Shown piece after piece: positions 17,930 through 27,462 of a stretch of 64,000 nucleotides of DNA. Source of the stretch: Nocardia sp. BMG51109. Lineage in GTDB: Bacteria; Actinomycetota; Actinomycetes; Mycobacteriales; Mycobacteriaceae. A program made the translations under genes and the position numbers. The notes below the pieces were generated by a model. The model was not told the DNA's origin. It made no database searches and saw nothing but the letters and a program-made list of their open reading frames with translations. The stretch's first letter is position 1. Each line of letters begins with the position of its first letter. Location of the stretch: contig NZ_JAFQ01000004.1 in NCBI RefSeq assembly GCF_000526215.1, positions 2,480,001 through 2,544,000 on the forward strand. Direction: 5' to 3'.

Positions 17930-19345
17930 TCAGGCGGCCAGGGTGTCGGCGGGGCGCGGGGCGGGTTCGGTTCGCCGGCGCAGCGGCCGGCCGAGCACCA
18001 CACGCGTTGCGGTGCCTGCCATTTCGAGGAGGCCGCGCCGGCTCGCCGGGGAGGCCGCCACCGACCGGACGGTTCGCGTTGTGGCATCCGTCACCGGCCG
18101 TCCCGCGATCCGGTCGGCCAGCCAGTCGAGGACGAGCGGCGTGCCGAGCGGCAGCAGGGAGAAATGACTGCTGAGGCGGTCGCGCAGATAGCGGACCGGG
18201 GTGCCGCCGCGCCGGTAGTCGGCCACCAGCGCGTCCACGTCGTCGACATGGATGATCCGGTCGCTCAGCGGCTGGATCACGAGCAGCGGGCAGTGCGGCG
18301 CGGCGGTGCCGAGGCGCAGGTCGTCGAATACGGCCCGCATCTCCGGTTCGGCCAGGACCTCGGCCAGCGGCCGGGTCAGGTAGCGGCCGACGTCGCGATG
18401 GGACAGCAGCGGCAGCGCGAGGAGCGGCGTCAGCCGCGCGGCACGGTTCAGCAGCTGCCGTCCGGCGGGCGTGATGTCCTCGTCGAGGACGCGGCGCACC
18501 GCGGGATAGATCGTGCGCAGCGCGGCGATCACGATGGCCGGGAAGCCGGCGTAGCGACCGCCGTTGAGCCGCACGAACACCCGGCCCGGATCGCCGACCG
18601 GAGCACCCAGCGCCGCGCCGACGACGTCGAGTTCGGGCGCGTAGGTGTGCGCCGCCTCCACCGCCCACGCGCCGGCCATGCCGCCGCCCGAATACCCCCA
18701 CACCGTGACCGGTGTGTCGGCGGACAGGTTCAGCGGGGCGAAGCGCAGCGCCGCGCGGACGCCGTCCAGGGCGCGGTAGCCGGGTTCGCGCGGCGCGCCG
18801 AAGTGGCCGTGCGGCCCCTCGTGGTCGGCGATGCTCACCGCCCAGCCGCGCCGCAGGGCGCCCGCCAGCAACAGGTATTCCAGCTGGGTGATCGAGCCCG
18901 GCACGAGGGCGCCGAGGCGCAGGGCGTACGAGGGCGCGCATTTCTCCGAGACCGCGTCGACCGCCGACTGGAAGGCCAGCAGCGGGCGCCCGGCCGAGAT
19001 ATCCGAGATATCCGAGGGGTTCGAGAGGTCGTCGTCGGGCAGCAGCACGGTGGTGACGGCGAGTTCCGGGCGGGAGTGCAGATCGTTGCTGCGGTAGGCC
19101 AGCTGCCAGGCGCGCACGCGCTGCGGAACGAGGCCGAACAGGCCGATCCGGACGCGACGGCTGCGCAGCACGGTGCCGGGAGGATGCGCGGCGAGATCGG
19201 CGGGTGGCCGGAAGAACGGATCCCGTGACGGTGGCAGTGGCCGCCGGGAGGCACGCCCCGCGACCCGGTCGAACGCCGCGTCGGCTCGCCCGACGAGGCC
19301 GGCCGTCCCGCCGCCGACTCTCCCGATGACGTCCGTGATGGTCAT
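17930..19345 (-). CDS. Secretory-lipase-family alpha/beta hydrolase (LIP family)
   Basis: A 471-residue esterase/lipase of the Candida-type LIP family (PF03583), which is expanded in Nocardia and Mycobacterium. The nucleophile elbow GYSGGG is at about residues 215-220; a candidate catalytic Asp lies in QPLSDRIIHVDDVD and the His in SSHFSLL. Four residues around the oxyanion region (DHEGPHGHF) also match the family. No secretion signal is visible at the start, so the enzyme may be cytoplasmic or exported by another route. It has no counterpart at this place in M. tuberculosis, where trmB lies next to Rv0209. It is transcribed towards trmB and divergently from the SDR gene across 285 bp. Natural substrate unknown. 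Confidence 0.85.
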   Translation of the reverse strand: MTITDVIGRVGGGTAGLVGRADAAFDRVAGRASRRPLPPSRDPFFRPPADLAAHPPGTVLRSRRVRIGLFGLVPQRVRAWQLAYRSNDLHSRPELAVTTVLLPDDDLSNPSDISDISAGRPLLAFQSAVDAVSEKCAPSYALRLGALVPGSITQLEYLLLAGALRRGWAVSIADHEGPHGHFGAPREPGYRALDGVRAALRFAPLNLSADTPVTVWGYSGGGMAGAWAVEAAHTYAPELDVVGAALGAPVGDPGRVFVRLNGGRYAGFPAIVIAALRTIYPAVRRVLDEDITPAGRQLLNRAARLTPLLALPLLSHRDVGRYLTRPLAEVLAEPEMRAVFDDLRLGTAAPHCPLLVIQPLSDRIIHVDDVDALVADYRRGGTPVRYLRDRLSSHFSLLPLGTPLVLDWLADRIAGRPVTDATTRTVRSVAASPASRRGLLEMAGTATRVVLGRPLRRRTEPAPRPADTLAA

Positions 19346-19630
19346 CGCAACCTTCCTTCGGATCCCCGCGGTCTGCCGTGCCGGTTCGCGCGAACCACAC
19401 CGCCGAAGTCACCCCTCGGCGGCGGCCGACCCTTTCACACTAAGTGACGAGTCCGCACCCGGCCTTCGCCCGAAGATCGAATTGTGCTGTGCCACAGGTG
19501 GAGCACCCCGGTTGTACGGATGTTTCCCAGTCTCCGGCGCGGTCCCTGTGGCCTGCGGTGACGCGCCGGAACCCGAGGTGTCGCGCGTGCTGTATCTCTC
19601 TCCGGGGGCCGGGTGCCTATGCTGCCGCGC
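19346..19630. promoter_or_regulatory. Divergent intergenic region between lipase and SDR genes
   Basis: These 285 bases separate two divergent starts and presumably contain both promoters. The centre around 19432-19452 is relatively AT-rich. I see no confident operator, hairpin or small gene. Confidence 0.3.
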
Positions 19631-20416
19631 ATGGGTGAACCGGCGATCTTCGTGACAGGGGCGGCCGCGGGTATCGGGCGGGCGACGGCACTGCTGTTCG
19701 CCGCGCGCGGCTATCACGTGGGCGCCTACGACCTCGACGAGCCGGGACTGGAACGGCTCGCGGCCGAGATCACCGCGGCCGGCGGCAGCGCGCGCACCGG
19801 GGTGCTGGATGTCACCGATGCCGCGCAGTGGCGGGCGCGACTGGCCGAATTCCATTCCGCGACAGGGCGATTGGATATCCTGGTCAACAATGCCGGGGTA
19901 CTGCGGGCGGGGGCGTTCGAGAGCATCGACCAGGCCGCATACGACCGGATCGTGGCGGTGAATCTGGGTGGCGTCATCGCCGGTACGCGCGCCGCCTTCG
20001 AATACCTCCGGGATACGCCCGGGGCGCAGGTGGTGAATCTGTGCTCGGCCTCGGCGGTCTACGGCCAGGCCGAACTGGCCGGCTATGGCGCGACCAAGGC
20101 CGCGGTGCGCAATCTCACCGAGGCGCTCGATCTGGAATGGCACCGCCACGACATCCGGGTGCTGGCGATCTGGCCGCTGTTCGTCGCGACCGGCATGCTC
20201 GCGGGCGTGCGGACCGCCTCGACCCGATCGCTGGGCGTGCGGTTGACCGCCGACGAGGTGGCCGAGGGTATTTGGCGCGCGACGCGGCGGCGGGGCCCGC
20301 TGCCGCGGGTGCACTACTCGATCGGCGCGCAGGCCAAGGTGCTGGCGGCGGCCGGGAAATACGCGCCGAACCAGCTGGTTCGGGCCGTCAACCGGATCAT
20401 CACGCGCGCCCGGTGA
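19631..20416 (+). CDS. SDR family NAD(P)-dependent oxidoreductase
   Basis: A classical short-chain dehydrogenase/reductase of about 261 residues. Seen: cofactor motif TGAAAGIG near the N-terminus, acidic residue after the second strand (AYDLDEP), suggesting NAD preference, NNAG at about residue 85, catalytic Ser in SASAVYG, and YGATK with catalytic Tyr and Lys. The family acts on alcohols, ketones or sterol and lipid intermediates, and the substrate cannot be inferred. Starts at 19613 (GTG), 19619 (ATG) and 19631 (ATG) are in frame; 19631 is preferred because the Rossmann fold follows directly. It is divergent from the lipase gene. The C-terminus has a short basic tail. Confidence 0.87.
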   Translation: MGEPAIFVTGAAAGIGRATALLFAARGYHVGAYDLDEPGLERLAAEITAAGGSARTGVLDVTDAAQWRARLAEFHSATGRLDILVNNAGVLRAGAFESIDQAAYDRIVAVNLGGVIAGTRAAFEYLRDTPGAQVVNLCSASAVYGQAELAGYGATKAAVRNLTEALDLEWHRHDIRVLAIWPLFVATGMLAGVRTASTRSLGVRLTADEVAEGIWRATRRRGPLPRVHYSIGAQAKVLAAAGKYAPNQLVRAVNRIITRAR

Positions 20417-20546
20417 CCGGGCGGGCGGCCCGGTCGCTGTGGCGTCGGGCGGCCCGGCCGCCGTGATACCGGGCCGAACTCCGTGGTCCGTGCCGACAAC
20501 CGGGTCCGGTTCTGACAGAATTGCGCGGCGGAAGGGGGTGTTGCAC

Positions 20547-21683
20547 GTGTCGGCAGTCACCGCATCGGGACTCGGGAACGACCAGGGCGGTCCGGTGCCG
20601 GAGCTCGATCAGCTGATCGCCACGCTGCGGGTCGGCGCGGGGAACGATCCCCGGATTGCCGAGCAGGTGGTGGCGGCCGCGGGAATGTGGCGGCGGCCGT
20701 TGGTCATTCAGGTCACCGGCCGGGCCCGGTCGGGCAAGAGCACCCTGCTGCGGGCGCTGGCACTGATATCGGCGGTGGAGACCGAGCCGGTGGACGAGCC
20801 GGGCCGCCCCGATCCGGAGCTGGACGGCGATCTCGTCGTCTACGTGGTGCCGGCGGCGCCGCAGGCCGCCGACCGCCGCATCGTGGCCGAGCTGCCCCCG
20901 GACCGGACGATCGTGGTGCTCAACAAGGCCGATGCGATCGGCTCCCGGTGGGCCGACGCCGTGTCGGCGGCCGAACAGCTGGCGCACGGCCTGGGTGTCC
21001 CGGTGCTGCCGGTGGTCGCCGCGCTGGCGGTGGCCACCCGGGCCGGCACGCCGAACGACGACGACCTGCGCACACTGCGCCGGCACGCGGGCACGACCGA
21101 TCCCACCTTCACGCTGTCGCCGGAGCTGTTCACCGCCGCGGCCGCGGGCCCCGATGTCGCCGACCGGCAGGCGGTGCTGGAGCGCTGGGGCCTGCACGGG
21201 GTGTCCTGCGCGCTGACGGCGCTGCGGGACGAGCCGGATCTGGGTCCGCGGGAACTGCTGCAGCTGTTGCACGCGGCCGGCGCCATCGACCCGGTGCACG
21301 CCCTGCTGCACCGGCGCTACGAACGCATCGGCGTCCTGCGCGGCGGCGAATTCCTCGACGAACTCGCCCGCCTGGCCGCGCGCTCGGTGCCGGGCGGCGC
21401 GGCCGGTTCGGGTCGGGCCCGCGACCTGATCGAGGACTACCTCGCCGGTGACGAGGCGCTGTGGCTGGGGCTGCAGGCCGGGCTGGCCGGGCCGGAGGTC
21501 GCCCATCTCGCGGCCGGTTACCCGTCGGTGCGGCCGGCCGATGCCGACGACGCGGCGCTGCGCGCTCAGCGCTGGCGCGCGGTGGTCGCCGGTGACATGC
21601 CGGCACCGGCACGCCGAGCCGCGCTGCGGGTGCACAACGGTTACGTCCGGATCTGGGAGCGAATGAGCAGTGCCGGACTCTGA
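20547..21683 (+). CDS. Rv0209-like P-loop protein
   Basis: A protein of about 378 residues that matches Rv0209 in position (upstream of an Rv0210-like gene and pckA). It has a P-loop VTGRARSGKSTLLRAL, a strand-plus-Asp segment VVYVVPAAPQAADRRIVAEL, and NKAD in TIVVLNKADAIGS, which resembles the guanine-specificity motif of TRAFAC GTPases. This supports a GTPase-like fold; enzymatic activity is not known. The C-terminal half is helical. I chose GTG 20547 because an AAGGGGG stretch lies just upstream; earlier starts at 20538 and 20439 are possible. Its stop overlaps the start of the next gene by 14 bp, so the two are probably made together. Confidence 0.8.
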   Translation: MSAVTASGLGNDQGGPVPELDQLIATLRVGAGNDPRIAEQVVAAAGMWRRPLVIQVTGRARSGKSTLLRALALISAVETEPVDEPGRPDPELDGDLVVYVVPAAPQAADRRIVAELPPDRTIVVLNKADAIGSRWADAVSAAEQLAHGLGVPVLPVVAALAVATRAGTPNDDDLRTLRRHAGTTDPTFTLSPELFTAAAAGPDVADRQAVLERWGLHGVSCALTALRDEPDLGPRELLQLLHAAGAIDPVHALLHRRYERIGVLRGGEFLDELARLAARSVPGGAAGSGRARDLIEDYLAGDEALWLGLQAGLAGPEVAHLAAGYPSVRPADADDAALRAQRWRAVVAGDMPAPARRAALRVHNGYVRIWERMSSAGL

Positions 21684-23220
21684 TCAGGTCGATTCCACCT
21701 CGGTGCCGGTTCCGGCCGCCTCCGTGCCGGTGCCGGACGCAGACGCGCCGGTCCTGCCGCAGCAGGTGGAAGCCGTTGTGGCGCGGTGGAATCCGCAGGG
21801 CAGCGCGCTGCTACAGGCGGTGCCGGCGACCGGCGCCGAACCCGGCACGCCGCCGGTGCCGGTCACCCTGATCGGTCCCGGCGACCCCAACACCATGCTG
21901 CTGCGCACCGAATTGGCCCGGTTCGAGCCGCATATCGTGCTCACCGAGCCCGCCGCGCCGGCCGCGGCGCCGCAGGTCGCGCTGATGGTGCTGGACGCCG
22001 GCGCCACGATCGGTGCGGACGCCCTGCGGCTGGTCGGGCGGCTGGGCGCGGCCGGCACGCGAATCGTGTTCGCCATGAACGGCATTCACGCGCATCCGGA
22101 GTGGCGCACGGTCTTCGACCGCAACGGTGCGCTGCTGGCCCCCGTCCTGGGCGCCGCGGCCGATATCGTGCCGGTCTCGGCCCAGCTGGCGGTCGGCGCC
22201 CGCCGGTCCGGCGATCCCGCGCTGCTGGATCGGTCCGGTCTCGGTGCCTTGCACACGATGCTGACCAGGGCGGTCGGCGCCGACGGCGGTCCGGGGCGGG
22301 CGGCCGCGGTCACGGCCCGCGTGCTCGCCGACACCCGCGAGCGCATTCGAGCCCAGGCCGCCACGCTGCGCTCGGGCGAATCCGTCGGCCGGCTGCGCGA
22401 GGAGCGCGCGACCCTGCTGGCCGGCCGCGACGGCGGCCGCGCGCAGGCCATGGCGGCACTGCGCAACCGGCTGCATCTGGCCCGGGTGGATCTGCTGCAC
22501 GAGGTCGGCGCCCGGATCCGCGCGTTGAACGCCTCGGCGCGCGCCGACCTGGACCGCCTCGGCCGCCGCGCCGCCCGCGACTATCCCGAACAACTGCAGC
22601 GATCGGTGCACGAGCTGACCGCCGAGCTCGACGTGGTCGTCGAGCGGCGGCTGGCCGAGCTGGCCCGGCAGATCGAGGCCGTGACGGGCCCCGCCCCCGG
22701 CCCGGGCCCCGAGCCGGGGCCCTCCCGCACCGATCCGCCGCCGAGCCTGGGCCCGGACCCCGAACCGCGGCACCGCGGCGTCGAGGACCATCTGATGATC
22801 GCGCTGGGCGCGTCCGCCGGTTTCGGCCTGGGCCGGCTGGTGGTCGCGCCGCTGGCCCTGGTGCCGGCCCTGGACTACGCGACCGTTCCGGTGACCCTGC
22901 TGCTCGGCGCGGGCGTGGCGTACTGGGTGGTGCGCGCCCGCGGCCACCTCGCCGACCGTGCGCACCTGGGGCAGTGGGTATCCGACGCGCTGGTGAACGT
23001 GAAGGCACAGCTGGAGCAGCGGGTCGCGACGGCCCTGGTGGAGGCGGAGTCCCGGCTCACCGATCAGGTGGTGCGGGCCAGCACCGCCCGGGTGGTGGAG
23101 ACCGATCGCCGCGTCGCCGAACTGGAGCGGCAACTGCGCGAGGCATCCGCGCAGCAGCCGGCTCAATTGGCGGCGTGTGAACGGGATCTCGCCGTCATCG
23201 CCGAGGCCTTTCCGGAGTAA
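21670..23220 (+). CDS. Rv0210-like membrane-associated protein with GTPase-like N-terminal region
   Basis: A 516-residue partner of the preceding gene, with the GTG start inside that gene's end. The N-terminal ~170 residues look alpha/beta (PVTLIGPGDPNTMLLRTEL, ALMVLDAGATIGADALRLVGRL, VFAMNGIHAHPEW). A long helical stretch follows (about 215-340, rich in Arg, Leu, Glu). A Pro/Gly-rich linker at about 340-370 leads to two hydrophobic segments (about 375-400 and 405-425), and the last ~85 residues form a coiled coil. The layout is reminiscent of dynamin-like or membrane-remodelling GTPase pairs, but the P-loop is in the neighbour. Function unknown; association with the inner membrane is likely. 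Confidence 0.75.
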   Translation: MPDSDQVDSTSVPVPAASVPVPDADAPVLPQQVEAVVARWNPQGSALLQAVPATGAEPGTPPVPVTLIGPGDPNTMLLRTELARFEPHIVLTEPAAPAAAPQVALMVLDAGATIGADALRLVGRLGAAGTRIVFAMNGIHAHPEWRTVFDRNGALLAPVLGAAADIVPVSAQLAVGARRSGDPALLDRSGLGALHTMLTRAVGADGGPGRAAAVTARVLADTRERIRAQAATLRSGESVGRLREERATLLAGRDGGRAQAMAALRNRLHLARVDLLHEVGARIRALNASARADLDRLGRRAARDYPEQLQRSVHELTAELDVVVERRLAELARQIEAVTGPAPGPGPEPGPSRTDPPPSLGPDPEPRHRGVEDHLMIALGASAGFGLGRLVVAPLALVPALDYATVPVTLLLGAGVAYWVVRARGHLADRAHLGQWVSDALVNVKAQLEQRVATALVEAESRLTDQVVRASTARVVETDRRVAELERQLREASAQQPAQLAACERDLAVIAEAFPE

Positions 23221-23648
23221 CCGAGCCGTCGCTCCCGCCCACCGGCAACCCGGAATCCGGGGTCACCGGTGTGTGACGCATCACATGCTGTTCGAATGCC
23301 ACAGGCCTTATATATGTCTCCTATCGGTGAGTTGACAGCGCCTATGAGTCCTTGCCGGACGGCATTACCGATCAGTACCGGTGCGGGGCGCCCCGGACTC
23401 GGGTGATTGCCGGGCGTCACGACCGGGTACCGAGTGAGCGACCCCATTCCGTACCTGGGGTCACATCGCGTTAACCTCTTAATCAAGGAATCCCTGGGCG
23501 TCCGCTTCGTCCTTGTACGCCGCCCACCCGGGGCGTGCTTTCGGCAAGCCGGAGCGGGTACCCACCGCCAACGGTGGCCCCCCGGCGTCGCGAGCTGGGC
23601 TCGCGCCCACTCTTCGCCTCCTCGGCCACCCGTCTCAGGAGAGTTTTT
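23221..23648 (+). promoter_or_regulatory. Leader and promoter region of pckA
   Basis: These 428 bases contain no gene that I can support. They hold the 23272-23285 palindrome, an AT-rich patch at about 23306-23320 and another at 23470-23490 (GTTAACCTCTTAATC), either of which could be near a promoter. An AGGAGAG ribosome-binding site sits just before the pckA ATG. Candidate -35/-10 boxes could not be fixed with confidence. Confidence 0.45.
23272..23285. promoter_or_regulatory. Perfect palindrome TGTGA-N4-TCACA upstream of pckA
   Basis: The inverted repeat TGTGACGCATCACA has the half-sites of a CRP-type operator but a 4-base rather than 6-base spacer. It lies in the 428-bp region before pckA, about 370 bp from its start. 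It could equally belong to a GntR- or ArsR-type regulator. The binding protein is not known. Confidence 0.4.
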
Positions 23649-25481
23649 ATGACCTCAGTGACCATTCCCGGTCTTCACGGATCCGATGGCACCGCACCGA
23701 CGAAACACGCAGGGTTGCTCGCCTGGGTGCAGGAGGTCGCAGAACTCACCCAGCCGGATCGGGTCGTCTGGGCCGACGGTACCGACGAGGAATGGGACAG
23801 GCTGACCACCCAGCTGGTCGAGGCCGGCACCCTGAAGAAACTGAACGAGGCCAAGCGGCCGAACTCCTTCCTGGCGCTCTCCGATCCCTCCGACGTGGCC
23901 CGCGTGGAATCGCGCACCTTCATCTGTTCGCGCGAGGAGGCCGACGCCGGCCCGACCAACAACTGGATCGATCCGGCGCAGATGCGCAAGACCATGTCCG
24001 ATCTGTACCGGGGTTCGATGAAGGGCCGCACCATGTTCGTGGTGCCGTTCTGCATGGGTCCGCTCGGCGCCGCCGATCCGAAGCTGGGCGTGGAGATCAC
24101 CGACTCCGAGTACGTCGTCATCTCGATGCGCGTGATGACCCGGATGGGCGCGGCCGCGCTGGAGAAGCTGGGCACCGACAAGCCGTTCGTGAAGGCGCTG
24201 CATTCGGTCGGCGCCCCGCTGGAGCCGGGCCAGGCCGACGTCCCGTGGCCGTGCAACGACACCAAGTACATCACCCACTTTCCCGAGGACCGCGAGATCT
24301 GGTCCTTCGGTTCGGGCTACGGCGGCAACGCGCTGCTGGGCAAGAAGTGCTACTCGCTGCGGATCGCCTCGGCCATGGCGCACGACGAGGGCTGGCTGGC
24401 CGAGCACATGCTGATCCTCAAGCTGATCTCGCCGGAGAACAAGAACTACTACGTCGCGGCCGCGTTCCCGAGCGCCTGCGGCAAGACCAACCTGGCGATG
24501 ATCCAGCCGACCGTGCCGGGCTGGCGCGCCGAGACCCTGGGCGACGACATCGCCTGGATGCGCTTCGGTGACGACGGCCGGCTGTACGCGGTGAATCCGG
24601 AGTTCGGCTTCTTCGGTGTCGCGCCGGGCACCAACCACAGCTCGAACCCGAACGCCATGGCCACCATGGACGACGGCAACACCGTCTTCACCAACGTCGC
24701 CCTGACCGACGACCAGGATGTCTGGTGGGAGGGCATGGAGGGCGAGCCCGACCACCTGATCGACTGGAAGGGTAACGACTGGTATCTGCGCGATACCGAA
24801 ACCCTTGCCGCCCATCCGAACTCGCGCTACTGCACGCCGATGTCGCAGTGCCCGATACTGGCGCCGGAGTGGGACGACCCGCAGGGCGTGCCGATCTCGG
24901 CGATCCTGTTCGGCGGCCGCCGCAAGACCACGGTGCCGCTGGTGACCGAGTCCTTCGACTGGCAGCACGGCGTGTTCATGGGCGCCACGCTGTCGTCCGA
25001 GCAGACCGCCGCGGCCGAGGGCAAGGTCGGCACGGTGCGCCGCGACCCGATGGCCATGCTGCCGTTCATGGGTTACCACGTCGGCGACTACCTGGGCCAC
25101 TGGATCAACATCGGCAAGGGCGCCGACGCGCAGAAGCTGCCGAAAATCTTCTACGTCAACTGGTTCCGCCGCGGCGAGGACGGCCGCTTCCTGTGGCCCG
25201 GCTTCGGCGAGAACTCGCGCGTGCTGGAGTGGATCATCAACCGCATCGAGGGCAAGGCCGAGGCCGAGTCCACCGCGATCGGCAACGTGCCCACCGCCGG
25301 CCAGCTCGACCTGGACGGCCTGGACGTGAATCCGGCCGACGTCGACGCGGCGCTGAAGGTCGACGCCGAGGAGTGGCGCAAGGAGATTCCGCTCATCGAG
25401 GAATGGTTCGAATTCATCGGTGAGAAGCTGCCGTCGGGCGTGCGCGACGAGTTCGAGGCGCTCAAGCAGCGGCTCGGCTAG
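23649..25481 (+). CDS. pckA: GTP-dependent phosphoenolpyruvate carboxykinase
   Basis: Converts oxaloacetate and GTP to phosphoenolpyruvate, CO2 and GDP, the first committed step of gluconeogenesis, in the cytoplasm. The 610-residue length fits the GTP class. Seen: the [12 protein letters not shown] nucleotide loop (PEPCK-specific P-loop with the reactive Cys), the upstream [21 protein letters not shown] region with metal-binding Lys/His partners, [28 protein letters not shown] carrying kinase-2-like residues (around 305-335), and [18 protein letters not shown] 23649 is preceded by AGGAGAG. It keeps the M. tuberculosis position (Rv0211) after the Rv0209/Rv0210 pair. A strong terminator follows 22 bp after the stop, so it is probably monocistronic. 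Confidence 0.97.
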   Translation: MTSVTIPGLHGSDGTAPTKHAGLLAWVQEVAELTQPDRVVWADGTDEEWDRLTTQLVEAGTLKKLNEAKRPNSFLALSDPSDVARVESRTFICSREEADAGPTNNWIDPAQMRKTMSDLYRGSMKGRTMFVVPFCMGPLGAADPKLGVEITDSEYVVISMRVMTRMGAAALEKLGTDKPFVKALHSVGAPLEPGQADVPWPCNDTKYITHFPEDREIWSFGSGYGGNALLGKKCYSLRIASAMAHDEGWLAEHMLILKLISPENKNYYVAAAFPSACGKTNLAMIQPTVPGWRAETLGDDIAWMRFGDDGRLYAVNPEFGFFGVAPGTNHSSNPNAMATMDDGNTVFTNVALTDDQDVWWEGMEGEPDHLIDWKGNDWYLRDTETLAAHPNSRYCTPMSQCPILAPEWDDPQGVPISAILFGGRRKTTVPLVTESFDWQHGVFMGATLSSEQTAAAEGKVGTVRRDPMAMLPFMGYHVGDYLGHWINIGKGADAQKLPKIFYVNWFRRGEDGRFLWPGFGENSRVLEWIINRIEGKAEAESTAIGNVPTAGQLDLDGLDVNPADVDAALKVDAEEWRKEIPLIEEWFEFIGEKLPSGVRDEFEALKQRLG

Positions 25482-25503
25482 CCGCCCGCTCCGCGAATCC
25501 ACA

Positions 25504-25543
25504 CCGCCCGCACCGTCGCTCGCACGGTGCGGGCGGTTGTTTT
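25504..25543 (+). terminator. Rho-independent terminator after pckA
   Basis: A perfect 13-bp stem, CCGCCCGCACCGT at 25504-25516 with ACGGTGCGGGCGG at 25524-25536, has a 7-base loop and is followed by TTGTTTT. This is a textbook intrinsic terminator for pckA. Confidence 0.93.
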
Positions 25544-25733
25544 CGGCGTGTGACGCAACCGTTGTACGGAATCGGCCGCAGACTGTTTTATCCTGAGTGT
25601 GTTCTACGTCTCATGACTGACCAGTTCGATTGCACGGCATAAACGATCGACTGCACCGGTAGCCCCGGTATTGCCCGCGGACGCGCCCGACCGCGGTCGA
25701 CCGGGACCGAACGTGGATAGGCGGGTGGTGGGC

Positions 25734-25937
25734 ATGATCGATCCGATAGTCGACGCGGTGGTTGTCCCGGAGGTAGTCGACGATCCGTTGTCCTCCCCGA
25801 GTACGCCGCTGCACCGCGCCGCGAGCCGCCTGCAGGAGGTGTTGCCGTCCGGCTGGCGGGTAGCCGTTGCCGAACCCTCCGTCGCGGTGGAGCATCCGGC
25901 CCGGCCCGTTCTCCGGGTGCACATGCCCGAGGATTGA
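25734..25937 (+). CDS. Small hypothetical protein
   Basis: A 67-residue acidic protein, unknown to me. It begins with IDPIVDAVVVPEVVDDP and ends in LRVHMPED, with a predicted helix (HRAASRLQEVL) followed by a beta-prone stretch (WRVAVAEPSVAVE). No signal peptide, membrane segment or cysteine. The ATG at 25734 is weakly supported by a purine-rich GGCGGGTGGTGGGC leader; the open frame extends to 25671. It sits between the pckA terminator and another small gene. Coding status is likely but not certain. Confidence 0.45.
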   Translation: MIDPIVDAVVVPEVVDDPLSSPSTPLHRAASRLQEVLPSGWRVAVAEPSVAVEHPARPVLRVHMPED

Positions 25938-25940
25938 TTA

Positions 25941-25976
25941 AGGGACTGATTCGGAGACTGACTCAGGGACTGATTC
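25941..25976. repeat. Three tandem 12-bp repeats
   Basis: Units AGGGACTGATTC, GGAGACTGACTC and AGGGACTGATTC follow directly after the stop of the 67-residue gene. They are non-coding here and look like slippage duplications. Confidence 0.7.
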
Positions 25977-26142
25977 GCGCCTCACTCGTCACGACAGTTA
26001 ACGCCAGGCATCCCGATTCTCGAAATCCAACCTGCCGGTTCGCTTTTCGGAGAACGCACTATTGCATTGTGAGCCGTTGCGGAGCATGCTTGTAGCAATC
26101 TTCCGCTCGATTTTTCATATGCAATCGCAGGAGAGCCGAGTC

Positions 26143-26433
26143 ATGGCGGTGCAAGTGGTCGGCCGGGCGTTGATGACCAGCGACCAGACCCCACATCAGG
26201 CGAGGTGTGTCGGGCAGGGGGGCTGGGTCGTCTCCTTCCTACCCGGCCGGACCCTGACGCTGGAGCAGGCGACGGCGGCGTTACAGGCGGCCGAGGCGGT
26301 CTCGACCGTCAGCGCGCTGGCCGGCCGGGTGGGGCTGACGCCGATGGAGACGGTCGGGCTGGCCATCCAGGAACCGCCGTGGAGCGAACCGTGTGAATCC
26401 GGCGTCGGCCGGCTCTGGCGTCGCGGCCGATAG
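26143..26433 (+). CDS. Small conserved hypothetical protein
   Basis: A 96-residue protein starting MAVQVVGRALMTSD, with one Cys pair (residues about 24 and 85) and a helical segment (TLEQATAALQAAEAVSTVSALAGRVG). It looks like a small DNA- or ligand-binding helix bundle, but I recognise no family. ATG 26143 is chosen over an in-frame ATG at 26062 because GCAGGAGAG lies 9 bases upstream. It is convergent with the methyltransferase gene, 69 bp away. No transfer signature. Confidence 0.6.
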   Translation: MAVQVVGRALMTSDQTPHQARCVGQGGWVVSFLPGRTLTLEQATAALQAAEAVSTVSALAGRVGLTPMETVGLAIQEPPWSEPCESGVGRLWRRGR

Positions 26434-26502
26434 TGACACCGGCGCCGCGCCGGATGGGCAAACACCGGGGCAGCGTTCTCGGTCGTTCTCGGCCCGACGC
26501 GG

Positions 26503-27462
26503 TCACCGCGGTGCGGCTACCACCACCAGATTGCTGACGAATAGTTCACGCAGGCCCGGTATCCGGACCAGCCACCACGCCCAGCGCGGGTGATAGCGCG
26601 GGAAGGCGGCCAGGGTGCGCGCCGGCGACCGGTCCGCCCAGCGCATGCCGTCGGCCGCGCGCACGGCGAACAGCGACCGGCCGAACCGGTTCTTCGGTTC
26701 GTGTCCGTGCCTGCACCGGTAGCGGCGCGCGGCGTACTCGCCGCCGAGGTAGTGCCAGGGTCCGGTCTCGTGCCCGCCGAACGGCCCGAGCCAGACCGTG
26801 TAGGAGAACACCATCAGCCCGCCCGGTCTGGTCACCCGCAGCATCTCGTCGGCCATCAGCCAGGGATTCGGAACATGTTCGGCGACATTGGAGGACAGGC
26901 AGATGTCGACGGCGTCGTCGCGGATCGGCAGCGCCATCCCGGAGCCGCGGACGGTGCCCGGGACCGTCAGCCCGGCGGCGTGCAGTTCGCTGGGGTCCGG
27001 CTCGAGCGGGATGTACCGGGCGCCGGCCGCGGCGAACTCGTCGGCGAAATAGCCCGGGCCGCCGCCGACGTCCAGCACGGTCGTGCCGCCGAGGTCGCGG
27101 CCGGTCAGGTCGCGGTAGAAGTCGCGGACCAGGTCGGCGGTATCGGCGGCGATGCCGCCGTAGAACCGGGCCGGATCGGTCTGCTCGAAGCGGAAGCTGC
27201 CGAGCAGCCGCAGCGACCGGCGCAGGGTTGCCCGCCGGGCGAAACTCGGGCGCGGTCCGAGGTCGCCGAGCCGTGTTCGGTCGTGTGCGGACGTCGTGTC
27301 GCCTGCGGGTGCCGGTTCGGATGCGCGGTTGCGCAGCAGGGCTGGGGCCCGGTTACGCAGAAAAGTGGCCGCTCGCTCGCGCAGAAGCGCCGGTGTGCTT
27401 CGCCCGAGCAGGAGCGCAAGCGGCCGACCGCGCAGGAACCCGGGCCCTACGGGGTTGCGCAC
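26503..27462 (-). CDS. SAM-dependent methyltransferase (Rv0224c-like)
   Basis: A class I methyltransferase of 319 residues. The catalytic domain is at about 100-250: SAM motif I VLDVGGGPGYFADEF, acidic position IPLEPDPSE, and the Methyltransf_11 region ALPIRDDAVDICLSSNVAEHVPNP followed by MLRVTRPGGLMVFSYT. The first ~75 residues are Arg/Leu/Ala-rich with imperfect internal repeats (LLRNRAPALLRNRA). The GTG at 27460-27462 has GGAGG just upstream. It is divergent from a GT4 glycosyltransferase gene as Rv0224c is from Rv0225, so it probably modifies an envelope glycan or glycolipid made by that cluster; this is inference from context. Confidence 0.85.
   Translation of the reverse strand: MRNPVGPGFLRGRPLALLLGRSTPALLRERAATFLRNRAPALLRNRASEPAPAGDTTSAHDRTRLGDLGPRPSFARRATLRRSLRLLGSFRFEQTDPARFYGGIAADTADLVRDFYRDLTGRDLGGTTVLDVGGGPGYFADEFAAAGARYIPLEPDPSELHAAGLTVPGTVRGSGMALPIRDDAVDICLSSNVAEHVPNPWLMADEMLRVTRPGGLMVFSYTVWLGPFGGHETGPWHYLGGEYAARRYRCRHGHEPKNRFGRSLFAVRAADGMRWADRSPARTLAAFPRYHPRWAWWLVRIPGLRELFVSNLVVVAAPR

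Noticed and set aside
16905..19412. A single 835-codon open frame that would fuse a lipase-like region with TrmB
   Set aside because: The lipase gene uses a different frame with intact catalytic motifs, and TrmB has its own ribosome-binding site at 17861. The fused frame upstream of it is Arg-rich shadow sequence.
23272..23285. A classical CRP site
   Set aside because: The spacer is 4 bases, not 6, so I list it only as an unassigned palindrome.
26434..26502. A terminator hairpin at CCGGCG-CCG-CGCCGG between convergent genes
   Set aside because: The stem is only six base pairs with a 3-base loop and no T-tract, and such GC palindromes are frequent by chance at this composition.
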